From NCBI GenBank assembly GCA_030538175.1, contig JAUNUL010000120.1, positions 1-8,441 on the forward strand: DNA of 8,441 bases. The letters run 5' to 3'. Position 1 is the stretch's first letter; the number at the start of each line of letters is the position of its first letter. The DNA comes from Propionibacteriaceae bacterium. GTDB lineage: Bacteria; Actinomycetota; Actinomycetes; Propionibacteriales; Propionibacteriaceae. The notes beneath the pieces are model-generated. The model was not told the DNA's origin. It did not search any database and saw only the letters and a program-made list of their open reading frames with translations. The translations under genes were made by a program, and so were the position numbers. Below, piece by piece: positions 1-7,030 of the stretch.

Positions 1-789
1 TGGCCGCATCCGATGTCGGTCGTGCGTCCGGGTGCGGAGCCGTTGTTGCTGTGCGATCTCGAAGAGCGGGTGCACCTGTTGCAGGCCGCCGGCGCGGACA
101 TTGTCGAGGTGATCTCGTTCGATCGTGACCTGATGGCGATGAGCCCCGAAGCCTTCCTGGATTCCTATATCAAGCCGCTCAATCCCCGCCGAGTCGTGGT
201 GGGACAGAATTTCCGGTTCGGCCACCGGGCGAGTGGCAACGTGGATACGTTGCGCGACTGGGGTGCAGGTCGGTTCGAAGTGACCGGCTTGGAGCTGTTG
301 CTGACCGAACATGAGGAGACGAGCTCCACCGAGATCCGGGGGCTGTTGGCTGATGGTCGGGTCGCCGAAGCAGCCCAGCATCTCGGTCGCCCCTTCCGGT
401 TCACCGGCACGGTCGTGGTGGGCCACCAGCGTGGGCGGGAGTTCGGTTTTCCGACCGCGAACCTCCCAGTTCCGGCTGGATTCGCCGCCCCCGGGGCGGG
501 GGTGTACGCCGGCTGGATGCGTCTCGCCGAACCCATTGACTCACCGGTGTGGCCGGCCGCGATCTCGGTGGGCACCAACCCGACGTTCGATGACGTGCCG
601 GCCGTGGTGGTGGAGGCGCATGCCCTGGACCGCGACGACCTCGCGCTTTATGGCCGGACCATCCACGTCGACTTCGTGGATCGGTTGCGCGGCAACGTCC
701 GGTTCGAGGGCGTTCCGCAGTTGATCGAGCAGATCGCCGCCGATGTCGAGCGCACCCGTGCGGTGCTTGGGCTCGACCCGGAGTCCTGA
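1..789 (+). CDS. ribF: Bifunctional riboflavin kinase / FAD synthetase, 5'-truncated
   Basis: This cytosolic enzyme phosphorylates riboflavin to FMN and then adenylylates FMN to FAD. The reading frame is open from the first base, and residues 1-4 read WPHP, matching the nucleotide-binding DxHP-type motif that lies some 45-50 residues into complete RibF proteins. The true start is therefore outside the window. Numbering from base 1, the FAD-synthetase domain shows GQNFRFGH (about 68-75) and the SSTEIR motif (108-113), equivalent to the family's S/T-x-T-x-I-R. The C-terminal flavokinase domain shows GREFGFPTAN (about 145-154, with the Mg-ATP binding PTAN), SVGTNPTF, and VEAHALD, whose Glu205 is the expected catalytic base. 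The visible part is 262 residues; complete proteins have roughly 300-330. It ends only 11 bases from the convergent azlD stop, with no clear T-tailed terminator between them. In many Actinobacteria ribF lies near truB and rpsO, which would be off the left edge. Confidence 0.96.
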   Translation, partial: WPHPMSVVRPGAEPLLLCDLEERVHLLQAAGADIVEVISFDRDLMAMSPEAFLDSYIKPLNPRRVVVGQNFRFGHRASGNVDTLRDWGAGRFEVTGLELLLTEHEETSSTEIRGLLADGRVAEAAQHLGRPFRFTGTVVVGHQRGREFGFPTANLPVPAGFAAPGAGVYAGWMRLAEPIDSPVWPAAISVGTNPTFDDVPAVVVEAHALDRDDLALYGRTIHVDFVDRLRGNVRFEGVPQLIEQIAADVERTRAVLGLDPES

Positions 790-800
790 GCGCGCGCTGG

Positions 801-1106
801 TCAGCCCCAGCCGCTGAGGCGTACCAACGCCGCGGCAGCGGCTCCCAGCACGACGACCAACAGATAGGGCGCGCGCAGGGCGCAGGCCCCCAACGCCACG
901 ATCAGCGCGGCGAGGCGTGCGTCGACGCGCAGTGCTTGGCCGTCAGCGAACGTGTTCATGGTGATCAGTGCCGCCAACAGGCCCACGGTCAGGATGCCGG
1001 CGAGACGGGTGATCCGTGGGGACTCCAGCCGTGAACTCGGGATGAGATAGCCGGCGCTCTTGGTGAGGTACGCGATCACACAGGCCAACAGGACCCACCA
1101 CCACAT
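801..1106 (-). CDS. azlD: AzlD-family small subunit of branched-chain amino acid exporter
   Basis: This small hydrophobic protein of about 101 residues is the partner of AzlC. Pairs of this family (Bacillus AzlCD, Corynebacterium BrnFE) export branched-chain amino acids and analogues across the cytoplasmic membrane. The sequence consists of about four hydrophobic segments and has the family-like N-terminus WWWVLLACVIAYLTKSAGYL and an internal stretch RLAGILTVGLLAALI. The start is chosen at the ATG at 1106 because it forms a TGATG stop-start overlap with azlC, the usual sign of translational coupling. A TTG one codon upstream (1109) is possible and would add one residue. It is the second gene of a minus-strand operon and converges on ribF. 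The substrate is inferred from the family only and could be something other than Leu/Ile/Val. Confidence 0.88.
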   Translation of the reverse strand: MWWWVLLACVIAYLTKSAGYLIPSSRLESPRITRLAGILTVGLLAALITMNTFADGQALRVDARLAALIVALGACALRAPYLLVVVLGAAAAALVRLSGWG

Positions 1107-1861
1107 CAACGATCACCCTCGCCGGCGTGCGAATCGGCGTCGTCGTCGCGGGTGAAGTCCCGCTCGAGACCTTCGGTGGCGGGTCCGCGGGCCGCGAACG
1201 ACAGGGCGGCCGCGACCGCCGCTGCCACCAGGATGGGTACGCCGGCCGGCAGGAACGGCACGCACAGCGCGGTCACGACACCACAGATCACCGCAATCGC
1301 GATCGGTTCGCGGTTCCGCAGCCGTGGCCAGAGCAAGCCAACGAACGCGGCCACGGCCGCCCCGTCCAAGCCCCACTGGCGAGGATCACCGAGTGCATTG
1401 CCCGCCAGGGCACCCGCGAGGGTGAAGGCATTCCACAGCGCGAACACCCCGAGACCGGCGGCCCAGAAGCCGCGGCGGGACTCCAGCAGTGACTCCTGGC
1501 CCATGGCGACTGCCGCCGACTCGTCGATCGTCACGTGGGCGGCCACCGGACGCCGCCACCCGACCGGGCGCAGCAGCGCATTCATCTGCATCCCATAGAT
1601 GCCGTTGCGCAGTCCCAAGAGCGTTGCGGCGGTGACCGCCGCCGGACCACCCCCGCCACCGGCGACGACGCCGATGAACGCGAACTGGGAGCCGCCGGTG
1701 AACATCAACAGGCTCAACGCCTGCGTCTGCAGGACCGACAGTCCCGATGCCACGGACAGGGCGCCGAAGGAGATGCCATAGAGGCCGACGGCCACCGCGA
1801 TGGACATGCCGGCGCGAAACGCCGGCGATTGGCGCAGGGGGATAGCAGGAGGTGCGGTCAC
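1106..1861 (-). CDS. azlC: AzlC-family permease, large subunit of branched-chain amino acid exporter
   Basis: This integral membrane protein of 251 residues is the large subunit of an AzlCD/BrnFE-type exporter. AzlC hallmarks are visible: the first membrane helix [16 protein letters not shown] (about 26-41), TGGSQFAF (about 55-62), LGLRNGIYG (about 82-90), and the loop acid pair IDE (Asp113-Glu114). Further hydrophobic segments follow, to about seven in total. The start is GTG at 1861. The ATG eight bases upstream is out of frame and soon hits a stop, while Met19 (1807) is a possible internal alternative. The C-terminus carries a short, very acidic tail (about 230-251, rich in Asp and Glu) that is not part of the usual membrane core. 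The gene overlaps azlD at TGATG and diverges from prfB across about 80 bases. I saw no adjacent Lrp-type regulator, although such regulators control several homologous operons. Confidence 0.93.
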   Translation of the reverse strand: MTAPPAIPLRQSPAFRAGMSIAVAVGLYGISFGALSVASGLSVLQTQALSLLMFTGGSQFAFIGVVAGGGGGPAAVTAATLLGLRNGIYGMQMNALLRPVGWRRPVAAHVTIDESAAVAMGQESLLESRRGFWAAGLGVFALWNAFTLAGALAGNALGDPRQWGLDGAAVAAFVGLLWPRLRNREPIAIAVICGVVTALCVPFLPAGVPILVAAAVAAALSFAARGPATEGLERDFTRDDDADSHAGEGDR

Positions 1862-1928
1862 GACCCCATGGTCCCAGTGATTTCGGCGCGGGGATTCCGC
1901 GTGGGATGCCGGGCACGGCTCGGGCGAC

Positions 1929-1934
1929 TAGACT
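1929..1934 (+). promoter_or_regulatory. Predicted -10 box of a leaderless prfB promoter
   Basis: The hexamer TAGACT fits the actinobacterial TANNNT -10 consensus. Its last T is separated from the prfB GTG by eight bases (CACACCTT). Transcription normally begins about 6-8 bases after the -10 box, so it would start at or within a base or two of the start codon. There is also no Shine-Dalgarno sequence in this gap. Both facts point to a leaderless mRNA. No convincing TTGACA-like -35 box is visible at 17-18 bases upstream. This is a prediction from sequence only. Confidence 0.55.
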
Positions 1935-1942
1935 CACACCTT

Positions 1943-3055
1943 GTGGCTGTTGACTTCGCGAGTTCCCTGTCCCACCTCGAGCACTCCCTGAGTTCGATCG
2001 AGGCGGTTGTCGATCCTGAAACCAAGAAGGCGGAGATCGCCGAACTGGAGGAACAGGTCGCTGCCCCGGATCTTTGGGATGACCAGGCCAATGCCCAGCG
2101 CGTCACGTCCCGCCTGTCCGCTCTGCAGGGTGAGCTCGAGCGGGTATCCGTGCTGCGCGAGCGTCTCGACGACCTTGCCGTGCTCGTCGAGCTCGCCGAA
2201 GAAGAGGGCGATGCCGACTCGATGGGGGAGGCGGAGCGCGAGCTCACCCGGCTCACCAAGGACATCGAGAGCCTCGAAGTGCGCACGCTGCTGTCGGGGG
2301 AATACGACGAGCGCGAAGCCATGATCACGATCCGCGCCGAGGCCGGTGGCGTCGATGCCTCCGACTTCGCCGAGAAGCTGATGCGGATGTATCTGCGGTG
2401 GGCTGAACGCCACGGCTACGGCACCGAGGTCTATGACACCTCCTATGCCGAAGAGGCTGGCATCAAGTCCGCGACGTTCAGCGTGAAGGCGCCGTTCGCG
2501 TACGGCACGTTGTCGGTCGAACAGGGCACGCATCGTCTCGTCCGCATCTCTCCCTTCGACAACCAGGGCCGTCGCCAGACGTCGTTCGCAGGAGTGGACG
2601 TGTTGCCGGTCACCGAGGAGACCGACCACATCGAGATCCCGGAAAACGAGATGCGCATCGACGTGTTCCGCTCGTCCGGGCCCGGCGGCCAGTCGGTCAA
2701 CACGACCGACTCGGCGGTGCGGATCACCCACATCCCGACTGGGATCGTCGTGTCCTGTCAGAATGAGAAGTCCCAGCTGCAGAACAAGGCATCGGCGCTG
2801 CGGGTCCTGCAGTCCCGGCTGTTGGAGCGGGCCCGGGCCGAGAAGGAAGCCGAGATGAACGCGCTCAAGGGCGGCGGCTCCGGCTCCTGGGGTGAGCAGA
2901 TGCGGTCGTATGTGCTGCATCCGTATCAAATGGTCAAGGACCTGCGCACCGAGCACGAGACCGGCAACACCACCGCGGTGTTCGACGGCGAGATCGACGC
3001 CTTCATCGATGCTGGCATCCGCTGGCGCAAGCGGCAGGAGCAGGATGCGGACTGA
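1943..3055 (+). CDS. prfB: Peptide chain release factor 2
   Basis: This class I release factor of 370 residues recognises UGA and UAA in the ribosomal A site and triggers peptidyl-tRNA hydrolysis. The stop-codon-reading tripeptide SPF is at residues 203-205, which identifies RF2 rather than RF1 (PxT). The catalytic GGQ is at 248-250 within [20 protein letters not shown]. The N-terminal part is helical ([24 protein letters not shown]), and the C-terminus ends in the usual basic WRKRQEQ-type tail. Position 244, equivalent to the polymorphic residue 246 of E. coli RF2, is Ser. The start is GTG at 1943, giving the family N-terminus [13 protein letters not shown]. The frame stays open upstream to 1535, but that part only mirrors azlC on the other strand. 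Unlike in E. coli, the coding sequence is continuous, with no in-frame UGA or +1 frameshift site, so autoregulation by frameshifting is absent. It sits upstream of ftsEX, as commonly seen in bacteria. Confidence 0.98.
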   Translation: MAVDFASSLSHLEHSLSSIEAVVDPETKKAEIAELEEQVAAPDLWDDQANAQRVTSRLSALQGELERVSVLRERLDDLAVLVELAEEEGDADSMGEAERELTRLTKDIESLEVRTLLSGEYDEREAMITIRAEAGGVDASDFAEKLMRMYLRWAERHGYGTEVYDTSYAEEAGIKSATFSVKAPFAYGTLSVEQGTHRLVRISPFDNQGRRQTSFAGVDVLPVTEETDHIEIPENEMRIDVFRSSGPGGQSVNTTDSAVRITHIPTGIVVSCQNEKSQLQNKASALRVLQSRLLERARAEKEAEMNALKGGGSGSWGEQMRSYVLHPYQMVKDLRTEHETGNTTAVFDGEIDAFIDAGIRWRKRQEQDAD

Positions 3056-3120
3056 GCCCCCGCCCGTGGCTCAACACTCCCACCGCCCGGAAATTGTGCG
3101 GAACGGTCGTTTGGTACGCC

Positions 3121-3126
3121 TACACT
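3121..3126 (+). promoter_or_regulatory. Possible -10 box upstream of ftsE
   Basis: TACACT matches TANNNT and is the best -10 candidate in the 150-base gap between prfB and ftsE. A TTGTGC at 3094-3099 could act as a -35 box, but the spacer is 21 bases, longer than ideal. Transcription would start near 3133 and give a leader of about 70 bases. The gap shows no T-tailed terminator after prfB, so read-through from prfB is also possible. Confidence 0.35.
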
Positions 3127-3205
3127 CGCTTCAGGCCGTTCCCCTTGCGCGTCTGTTCGGGGGCATGCCATCGCATGATCGTCTAGCCCGGCCCGGACAA
3201 CTCAC

Positions 3206-3892
3206 GTGATTCGTTTCGAAAACGTCAGCAAGACCTACGATGGTCAGCGTCGGCCCGCCTTGAAGAATGTCGATGTCGAAATCGGCAAGGGCGAGTTTGT
3301 GTTCCTCGTCGGACCTTCGGGGTCCGGCAAGTCGACCTTCATGCGCTTGATCCTGCGCGAGCTTCGCCCCAGCAACGGCAAGGTTTGGGTGGCCGGCAAG
3401 GATCTCAGCCGACTGCCGAACTGGAAGGTGCCGACCCTGCGTCGGCAGCTCGGCATGGTCTTCCAGGACTTCCGCCTCCTGCCGGGAAAGACGGTCAACC
3501 AGAACGTGGCGTTCGCGCTGCAGGTGATCGGCAAGCCGACGAGCTTCATCCGCAAGGCTGTGCCCGAGACCCTGGAGATGGTCGGCCTGGGTGGCAAGGG
3601 CGACCGGCTGCCCGAGGAACTGTCCGGCGGCGAACAACAGCGCGTCGCGATCGCTCGGGCGTTCGTGAACCGGCCCCAGGTGCTGATCGCCGACGAGCCG
3701 ACCGGCAACCTCGACCCGGCCACCAGCGTGGGCATCATGAAGCTGCTGGACAAGATCAACCGCTCCGACACCACCGTGGTGATGGCCACCCATGACGCCA
3801 CCGTGGTCGATCAGATGCGCAAGCGCGTGATCGAACTCGACGACGGTGAGCTCGTCCGTGACCAGAGCAAGGGGGTGTACGGGTACCAGTGA
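3206..3892 (+). CDS. ftsE: Cell division ATP-binding protein FtsE
   Basis: This is the cytoplasmic ATPase of the FtsEX complex, 228 residues, of normal family length. FtsEX does not import anything. It uses ATP hydrolysis to switch on cell-wall hydrolases at the division site. All ABC motifs are intact: Walker [10 protein letters not shown] (36-44), Q-loop Gln87 in MVFQDFRLL, signature LSGGEQQR (139-146), Walker [13 protein letters not shown] (159-170, catalytic Glu164), and switch His196 in MATHD. The N-terminus [13 protein letters not shown] is typical for FtsE and supports the GTG start at 3206, although no strong ribosome-binding site precedes it. It is followed after 49 bases by ftsX on the same strand. 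LolD- or MacB-type ATPases are closely related, but the neighbouring ftsX settles the identity. Confidence 0.97.
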   Translation: MIRFENVSKTYDGQRRPALKNVDVEIGKGEFVFLVGPSGSGKSTFMRLILRELRPSNGKVWVAGKDLSRLPNWKVPTLRRQLGMVFQDFRLLPGKTVNQNVAFALQVIGKPTSFIRKAVPETLEMVGLGGKGDRLPEELSGGEQQRVAIARAFVNRPQVLIADEPTGNLDPATSVGIMKLLDKINRSDTTVVMATHDATVVDQMRKRVIELDDGELVRDQSKGVYGYQ

Positions 3893-3941
3893 TCCCCAAC
3901 GGCCACCCCTCGCACCCCCACACCCTGACTGAAAGCTGACA

Positions 3942-4844
3942 ATGCGCCACACCCTGTCCGAGACATTCAACGGCTTGCGCCGCAATCTGACGATGACCGT
4001 TGCCGTCATCGTCACGATGTGGGTGTCCTTGTCGCTGTTCGGCGTCGGCCTGCTGGCCAATCAGCAGGTCGACCTGATGAAGGGCAACTGGTACGACAAG
4101 ATCGAGATCTCGGTCTTTCTCTGCACGGCCGATACGCGAGGCGACAACTGCAGCCCGGGCCAGGAAGTCACCGCCGCGCAACGGGACACGATCGAGCAGA
4201 CCCTGCGTACGAACCCTGAAGTGCAGGACGTCTTCCACGAGTCCAAGCAGCAGGCCTATGACGAATTCCGCAAGGCCTATGAGGGCAGCCCGATCCAGGA
4301 TTCGCTCACGGTGGAGCAGATGCAGGAATCCTTCCGGGTGAAACTGAAGGACCCGGAGCAATATCAGGGCGTGGTGTCCGCTGTGGCCGGTCTGCCAGGA
4401 GTGCAGGCGGTCCAGGACCTCCACCAAGTGCTGGACAGCCTTTTCGGGTGGCTGAGTCTGCTGCAGTGGGGCACGATTATCGCCTCGGTATTGCTGCTGA
4501 TTGCTGCTGCACTGCAGATCGGCAACACGATCCGGATGGCGGCTTTTGCCCGGCGCCGCGAGATCGGGATTATGCGCTTGGTCGGCGCCGGCAACCTGCA
4601 TATCATGCTGCCGTTCCTGCTCGAAGCGCTCATCAGCGCGCTTATTGGCATCGTGCTTGCGTGCGCCACACTTGCCGCGGCCGTCTATTTCCTGATCATC
4701 CGAAACGCTGAAGTCTTGATCAAGGCTTCACCCTGGATTGGGTGGTCCCACGCGGGTCTGGCGATGGCCGGAGTTGCCATTGTTGGAATCTTGCTGTCCA
4801 TAATACCCACGCTGATTGCGACCAGAAGATATTTGAAGGTGTAA
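3942..4844 (+). CDS. ftsX: Cell division protein FtsX
   Basis: This is the membrane partner of FtsE, 300 residues with the standard four-helix FtsX topology. TM1 is about 17-39, a large extracytoplasmic loop runs about 40-168, and TM2 is about 170-193, TM3 222-252 and TM4 270-293. The cytoplasmic element RRREIGIMRLVGA (204-216) between TM2 and TM3 is the conserved coupling segment that contacts the ATPase. The outside loop is expected to grip the coiled coil of a murein hydrolase. It holds two cysteines (Cys61 and Cys70) that could form a disulfide. The start is the ATG at 3942, giving the typical N-terminus MRHTLSETFNGLRRNLTMT. Towards the 3' end the base composition becomes more A/T-rich, with tandem rare codons (ATA-ATA at 4800-4805 and AGA-AGA at 4824-4829) just before the TAA stop. 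Two hairpins and a T-run follow at once. Confidence 0.97.
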   Translation: MRHTLSETFNGLRRNLTMTVAVIVTMWVSLSLFGVGLLANQQVDLMKGNWYDKIEISVFLCTADTRGDNCSPGQEVTAAQRDTIEQTLRTNPEVQDVFHESKQQAYDEFRKAYEGSPIQDSLTVEQMQESFRVKLKDPEQYQGVVSAVAGLPGVQAVQDLHQVLDSLFGWLSLLQWGTIIASVLLLIAAALQIGNTIRMAAFARRREIGIMRLVGAGNLHIMLPFLLEALISALIGIVLACATLAAAVYFLIIRNAEVLIKASPWIGWSHAGLAMAGVAIVGILLSIIPTLIATRRYLKV

Positions 4845-4871
4845 CCTTCGGGTGGCCCGGGCCACTTTTTT
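4835..4871 (+). terminator. Tandem hairpins with T-run at the end of ftsX
   Basis: The first inverted repeat, GAAGGT-GTA-ACCTTC (4835-4849), spans the ftsX stop codon. It is followed directly by the palindrome GTGGCCCGGGCCAC (4852-4865), which folds as a five-pair G+C stem with a CCGG loop. Six T residues follow (4866-4871). The second hairpin plus T-run is a textbook intrinsic terminator, unusual in a G+C-rich genome where T-tails are often missing. It would end the ftsE-ftsX transcript before the M23 peptidase gene, at least in part. Confidence 0.75.
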
Positions 4872-4993
4872 CCAACCAGGATTGGGGACCAGCTGTGCGA
4901 AAGGTTCTTCCCGCCGCTCTGCTTCAGGGCGAGCGCCGCGGCCGTGGCCTGCGGCGACGTTCGGCAGAAGACGGACGTGGGGCCGGTTTGCAC

Positions 4994-6367
4994 GTGCGCA
5001 GGTTCGCTGCTGGCGTCGCTGCACTCGCGATCGGCATGTCGTTCGCGGTGCCCGCGTCGGCAGATGATCTTGACGATCAGCGTGACCGCGTCGCCCAGGG
5101 GCTGACTGCGGCACAACAGAAGCTGGACGCTGACACCAAGTCCCTGGCCAATGCCAGCGCTGCACTCAAGTCATCGCAGACCGAGCTTGCGACGGCTCGG
5201 ACCCAGTTGGCCGACACCCAGCGCCAGCTCGCCCAAGCCGAGGCGGATGACAAGACAGCTGCACGCCGCCTCGCCCAGGCCCAGAACGACTTGGAGGCGG
5301 CCAAGGCCGCCGTCGCCGAGGGCGAGCGTCAGGTCGCTGCCCAGCGGCTCGAGGTGGGCAATGTCGTCCGCACGCAATATCAGCAGCGCAGCAACATGGT
5401 CGGCATCGGCATGGTCGTGACCGGCACGGACACCGGGGACATCAGCAACCGAGTCCAGTGGTCGCAGATGATGATGGCCGTCACCCAGACCGAGCTGGAG
5501 AAGCTCGAAGAAACACAGGCCAAGCTCGTCGCCGCCCAGCAGCGTCAGGCGAAGATCGAGGAGCAGATGGCGGCGGAGCGGACAGCCGCTGCGGCCAACC
5601 TGACCAACCGCCAGAAGCTGGCCGCCCAAGCCGTCCAGCAGGAGCAGACGGTCGCACTGCTGGTGCAGCAGAACTCCTCGGCCGAACTCACCGCGAGCCA
5701 ACAGCTCGAAGCGAGTCAGAACCACGCCAAGGCGCTGACGGCCGAGCAACAGGACGTGGAGGCGCGGATCCTGGATCGCATGCGGCGTCAGCAGGAAGAG
5801 GACGCACGCCGGGCCGAGACCGAGCGGCTGAACCGCGAAGCGCGGGAGAAGACCGATGCTGCCCAGGAACGCGCCAACCAGGCGCAGTCTCAGCGCGGCG
5901 GGACAGACGTCCCGGCTGCTGCTCCCCAGGGATCGGGTGGCTCTGCCCAAGGCACCAGTGCGAGTTCGGGCAGCCCCTTCATCAAGCCAGTCGCGGGTCC
6001 GGTCACCTCTCGCTATGGCATGCGTCTGCACCCTGTGCTGAAGGTCTGGAAACTGCATGACGGCACGGACTATGGCGCGGCATGCAACACCCCGCTGCGG
6101 GCGGCTGCTGATGGCGTGGTCACCGAGCGCTACTACAATGCCGGCTACGGCAACCGGTTGATGATCGACCACGGCCGTCTCGATGGGCGCTATCTGACGA
6201 CCGGCTATAACCATGCGACGCACTACACCGTCCGGGTGGGCGAGCGCGTCAAGCAGGGTGACGTCGTCGGCTATGTCGGCACGACCGGCTATTCCACCGG
6301 CTGCCACCTCCACCTCATGGTCTGGTCCAACGGCAAGGTCACCAACCCGCAGACCGTCGGCTTCTGA
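4994..6367 (+). CDS. Secreted coiled-coil M23 (LytM) metallopeptidase, putative FtsEX-activated cell-wall hydrolase
   Basis: From GTG 4994 the protein has 457 residues. They comprise a signal peptide (1-23, start MRRFAAG, cleavage after VPASA), a long Ala/Gln/Glu-rich coiled coil (about 25-300) broken near 135-160 by a hydrophobic turn beginning MVGIGMVV, a Gly/Ser/Pro/Ala linker (about 302-327), and an M23 domain (about 331-457). The zinc site looks intact: HDGTD (His355, Asp359), YNH (His407) and HLH (438-440). It should therefore be an active peptidoglycan endopeptidase rather than a degenerate EnvC-like activator. Cys364 and Cys437 could form a disulfide. The architecture resembles E. coli EnvC, and the position right after ftsEX suggests it is the hydrolase they control. 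Mycobacterial RipC is functionally analogous but carries a different catalytic domain. The frame is open upstream, and GTG 4895 would add 33 Arg-rich residues before the signal peptide. I prefer 4994, with moderate certainty. A terminator precedes the gene, and no TANNNT box is visible at 4872-4993. Confidence 0.93.
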   Translation: MRRFAAGVAALAIGMSFAVPASADDLDDQRDRVAQGLTAAQQKLDADTKSLANASAALKSSQTELATARTQLADTQRQLAQAEADDKTAARRLAQAQNDLEAAKAAVAEGERQVAAQRLEVGNVVRTQYQQRSNMVGIGMVVTGTDTGDISNRVQWSQMMMAVTQTELEKLEETQAKLVAAQQRQAKIEEQMAAERTAAAANLTNRQKLAAQAVQQEQTVALLVQQNSSAELTASQQLEASQNHAKALTAEQQDVEARILDRMRRQQEEDARRAETERLNREAREKTDAAQERANQAQSQRGGTDVPAAAPQGSGGSAQGTSASSGSPFIKPVAGPVTSRYGMRLHPVLKVWKLHDGTDYGAACNTPLRAAADGVVTERYYNAGYGNRLMIDHGRLDGRYLTTGYNHATHYTVRVGERVKQGDVVGYVGTTGYSTGCHLHLMVWSNGKVTNPQTVGF

Positions 6368-6478
6368 CCCGGACCCGATGCCCGCGGGGCTCAACTGTGT
6401 AGGGTGCCCGGGCCGCGCGCTGATCGAGACACTCGTGAGACTGCGCAAAAGTCGGAGGCGTCCACATGTCGCGGGCGC

Positions 6479-6484
6479 TAGGGT
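6479..6484 (+). promoter_or_regulatory. Possible -10 box of smpB
   Basis: TAGGGT fits TANNNT and lies 32 bases before the smpB ATG, within the 149-base gap after the M23 gene. A transcript would begin near 6491 and contain the purine-rich stretches AGGGGTG (6500-6506) and GGGAG (6509-6513) as ribosome-binding candidates. The -35 region is not recognisable. The M23 gene has no obvious T-tailed terminator in this gap. Confidence 0.4.
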
Positions 6485-6516
6485 AGAGCGTTCGACGACA
6501 GGGGTGCTGGGAGCAG

Positions 6517-6990
6517 ATGGCCAAGGAAAAGGGACGCACGATGGTGGCGCAGAACAAGAAGGCGCGCCACGACTATCACATCCACGACACCTATGAGGCC
6601 GGCTTGGTGCTGACCGGCACCGAGGTGAAATCGCTGCGGCAGGGCCGTGCCTCCCTCGTTGACGCGTTCGCGACGGTGGATGAGGGCGAGGTCTGGCTCC
6701 GCCAGGCGCATATCCCGGAATACAGCCACGGGACATGGACCAACCACACCGCCCGGCGGACGAGAAAAATGCTGCTCAACCGTCGCGAGATCGATCGCAT
6801 CGCCAGGGCACTGCAGACCACCGGCAGCACGTTGATTCCGCTTTCGCTCTATTTCAGTGATGGCTATGCGAAGGTCGAGATTGCCGTGGCCACGGGCAAA
6901 CGGGAATACGACAAGCGTGAAACGATCCGGCGTCGCGACGCGGACCGCGAGGCCGAGCGAGCCTTGGCGGACCGACAGCGCCGTCGCTGA
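6517..6990 (+). CDS. smpB: SsrA-binding protein SmpB
   Basis: This small basic RNA-binding protein of 157 residues carries tmRNA into stalled ribosomes for trans-translation. Family signatures run through the whole length: N-terminus [20 protein letters not shown] (10-29), GTEVKSLR (34-41), the segment [12 protein letters not shown], a basic [16 protein letters not shown] helix, and the [14 protein letters not shown] tail. That Arg-rich tail becomes helical and lies in the empty mRNA channel of the ribosome. The start is the ATG at 6517, giving the typical MAKEKGR beginning, with GGGAG and AGGGGTG upstream. A downstream in-frame Met9 is less likely. Its RNA partner ssrA starts about 1.4 kb downstream on the same strand, separated by the FKBP and DUF1707 genes. 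smpB converges on the FKBP gene. Confidence 0.98.
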   Translation: MAKEKGRTMVAQNKKARHDYHIHDTYEAGLVLTGTEVKSLRQGRASLVDAFATVDEGEVWLRQAHIPEYSHGTWTNHTARRTRKMLLNRREIDRIARALQTTGSTLIPLSLYFSDGYAKVEIAVATGKREYDKRETIRRRDADREAERALADRQRRR

Positions 6991-7030
6991 GCCGCAAACG
7001 GCGCTGCCGGACGTTGTCAGATGATGGGAT

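Noticed and set aside
789..798. Perfect palindrome AGCGCGCGCT between ribF and azlD, considered as a terminator or protein site
   Set aside because: It has no loop and no T-run, and alternating GC runs of this length are expected by chance in such DNA.
1535..1942. In-frame upstream extension of prfB
   Set aside because: The extension is antisense to azlC and unlike any RF2 N-terminus; the GTG at 1943 gives the expected length and N-terminus.
1934..2956. 340-residue minus-strand open frame opposite prfB
   Set aside because: It is a mirror of the RF2 coding bias, is rich in His, Arg, Gly and Leu, and has no family signature.
3131..4060. 309-residue minus-strand open frame opposite ftsE, and a similar one at 3756-4601 opposite ftsX
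   Set aside because: Both are antisense shadows of conserved genes without domain motifs.
6368..6425. G+C-rich short inverted repeats after the M23 gene, considered as a terminator
   Set aside because: The stems are short and imperfect and no T-run follows; too weak to list as a feature.
5171..6736. 521-residue minus-strand open frame opposite the M23 gene and part of smpB
   Set aside because: It lies antisense to well-supported genes, has no recognisable motif and an amino acid make-up typical of G+C-rich shadow frames.
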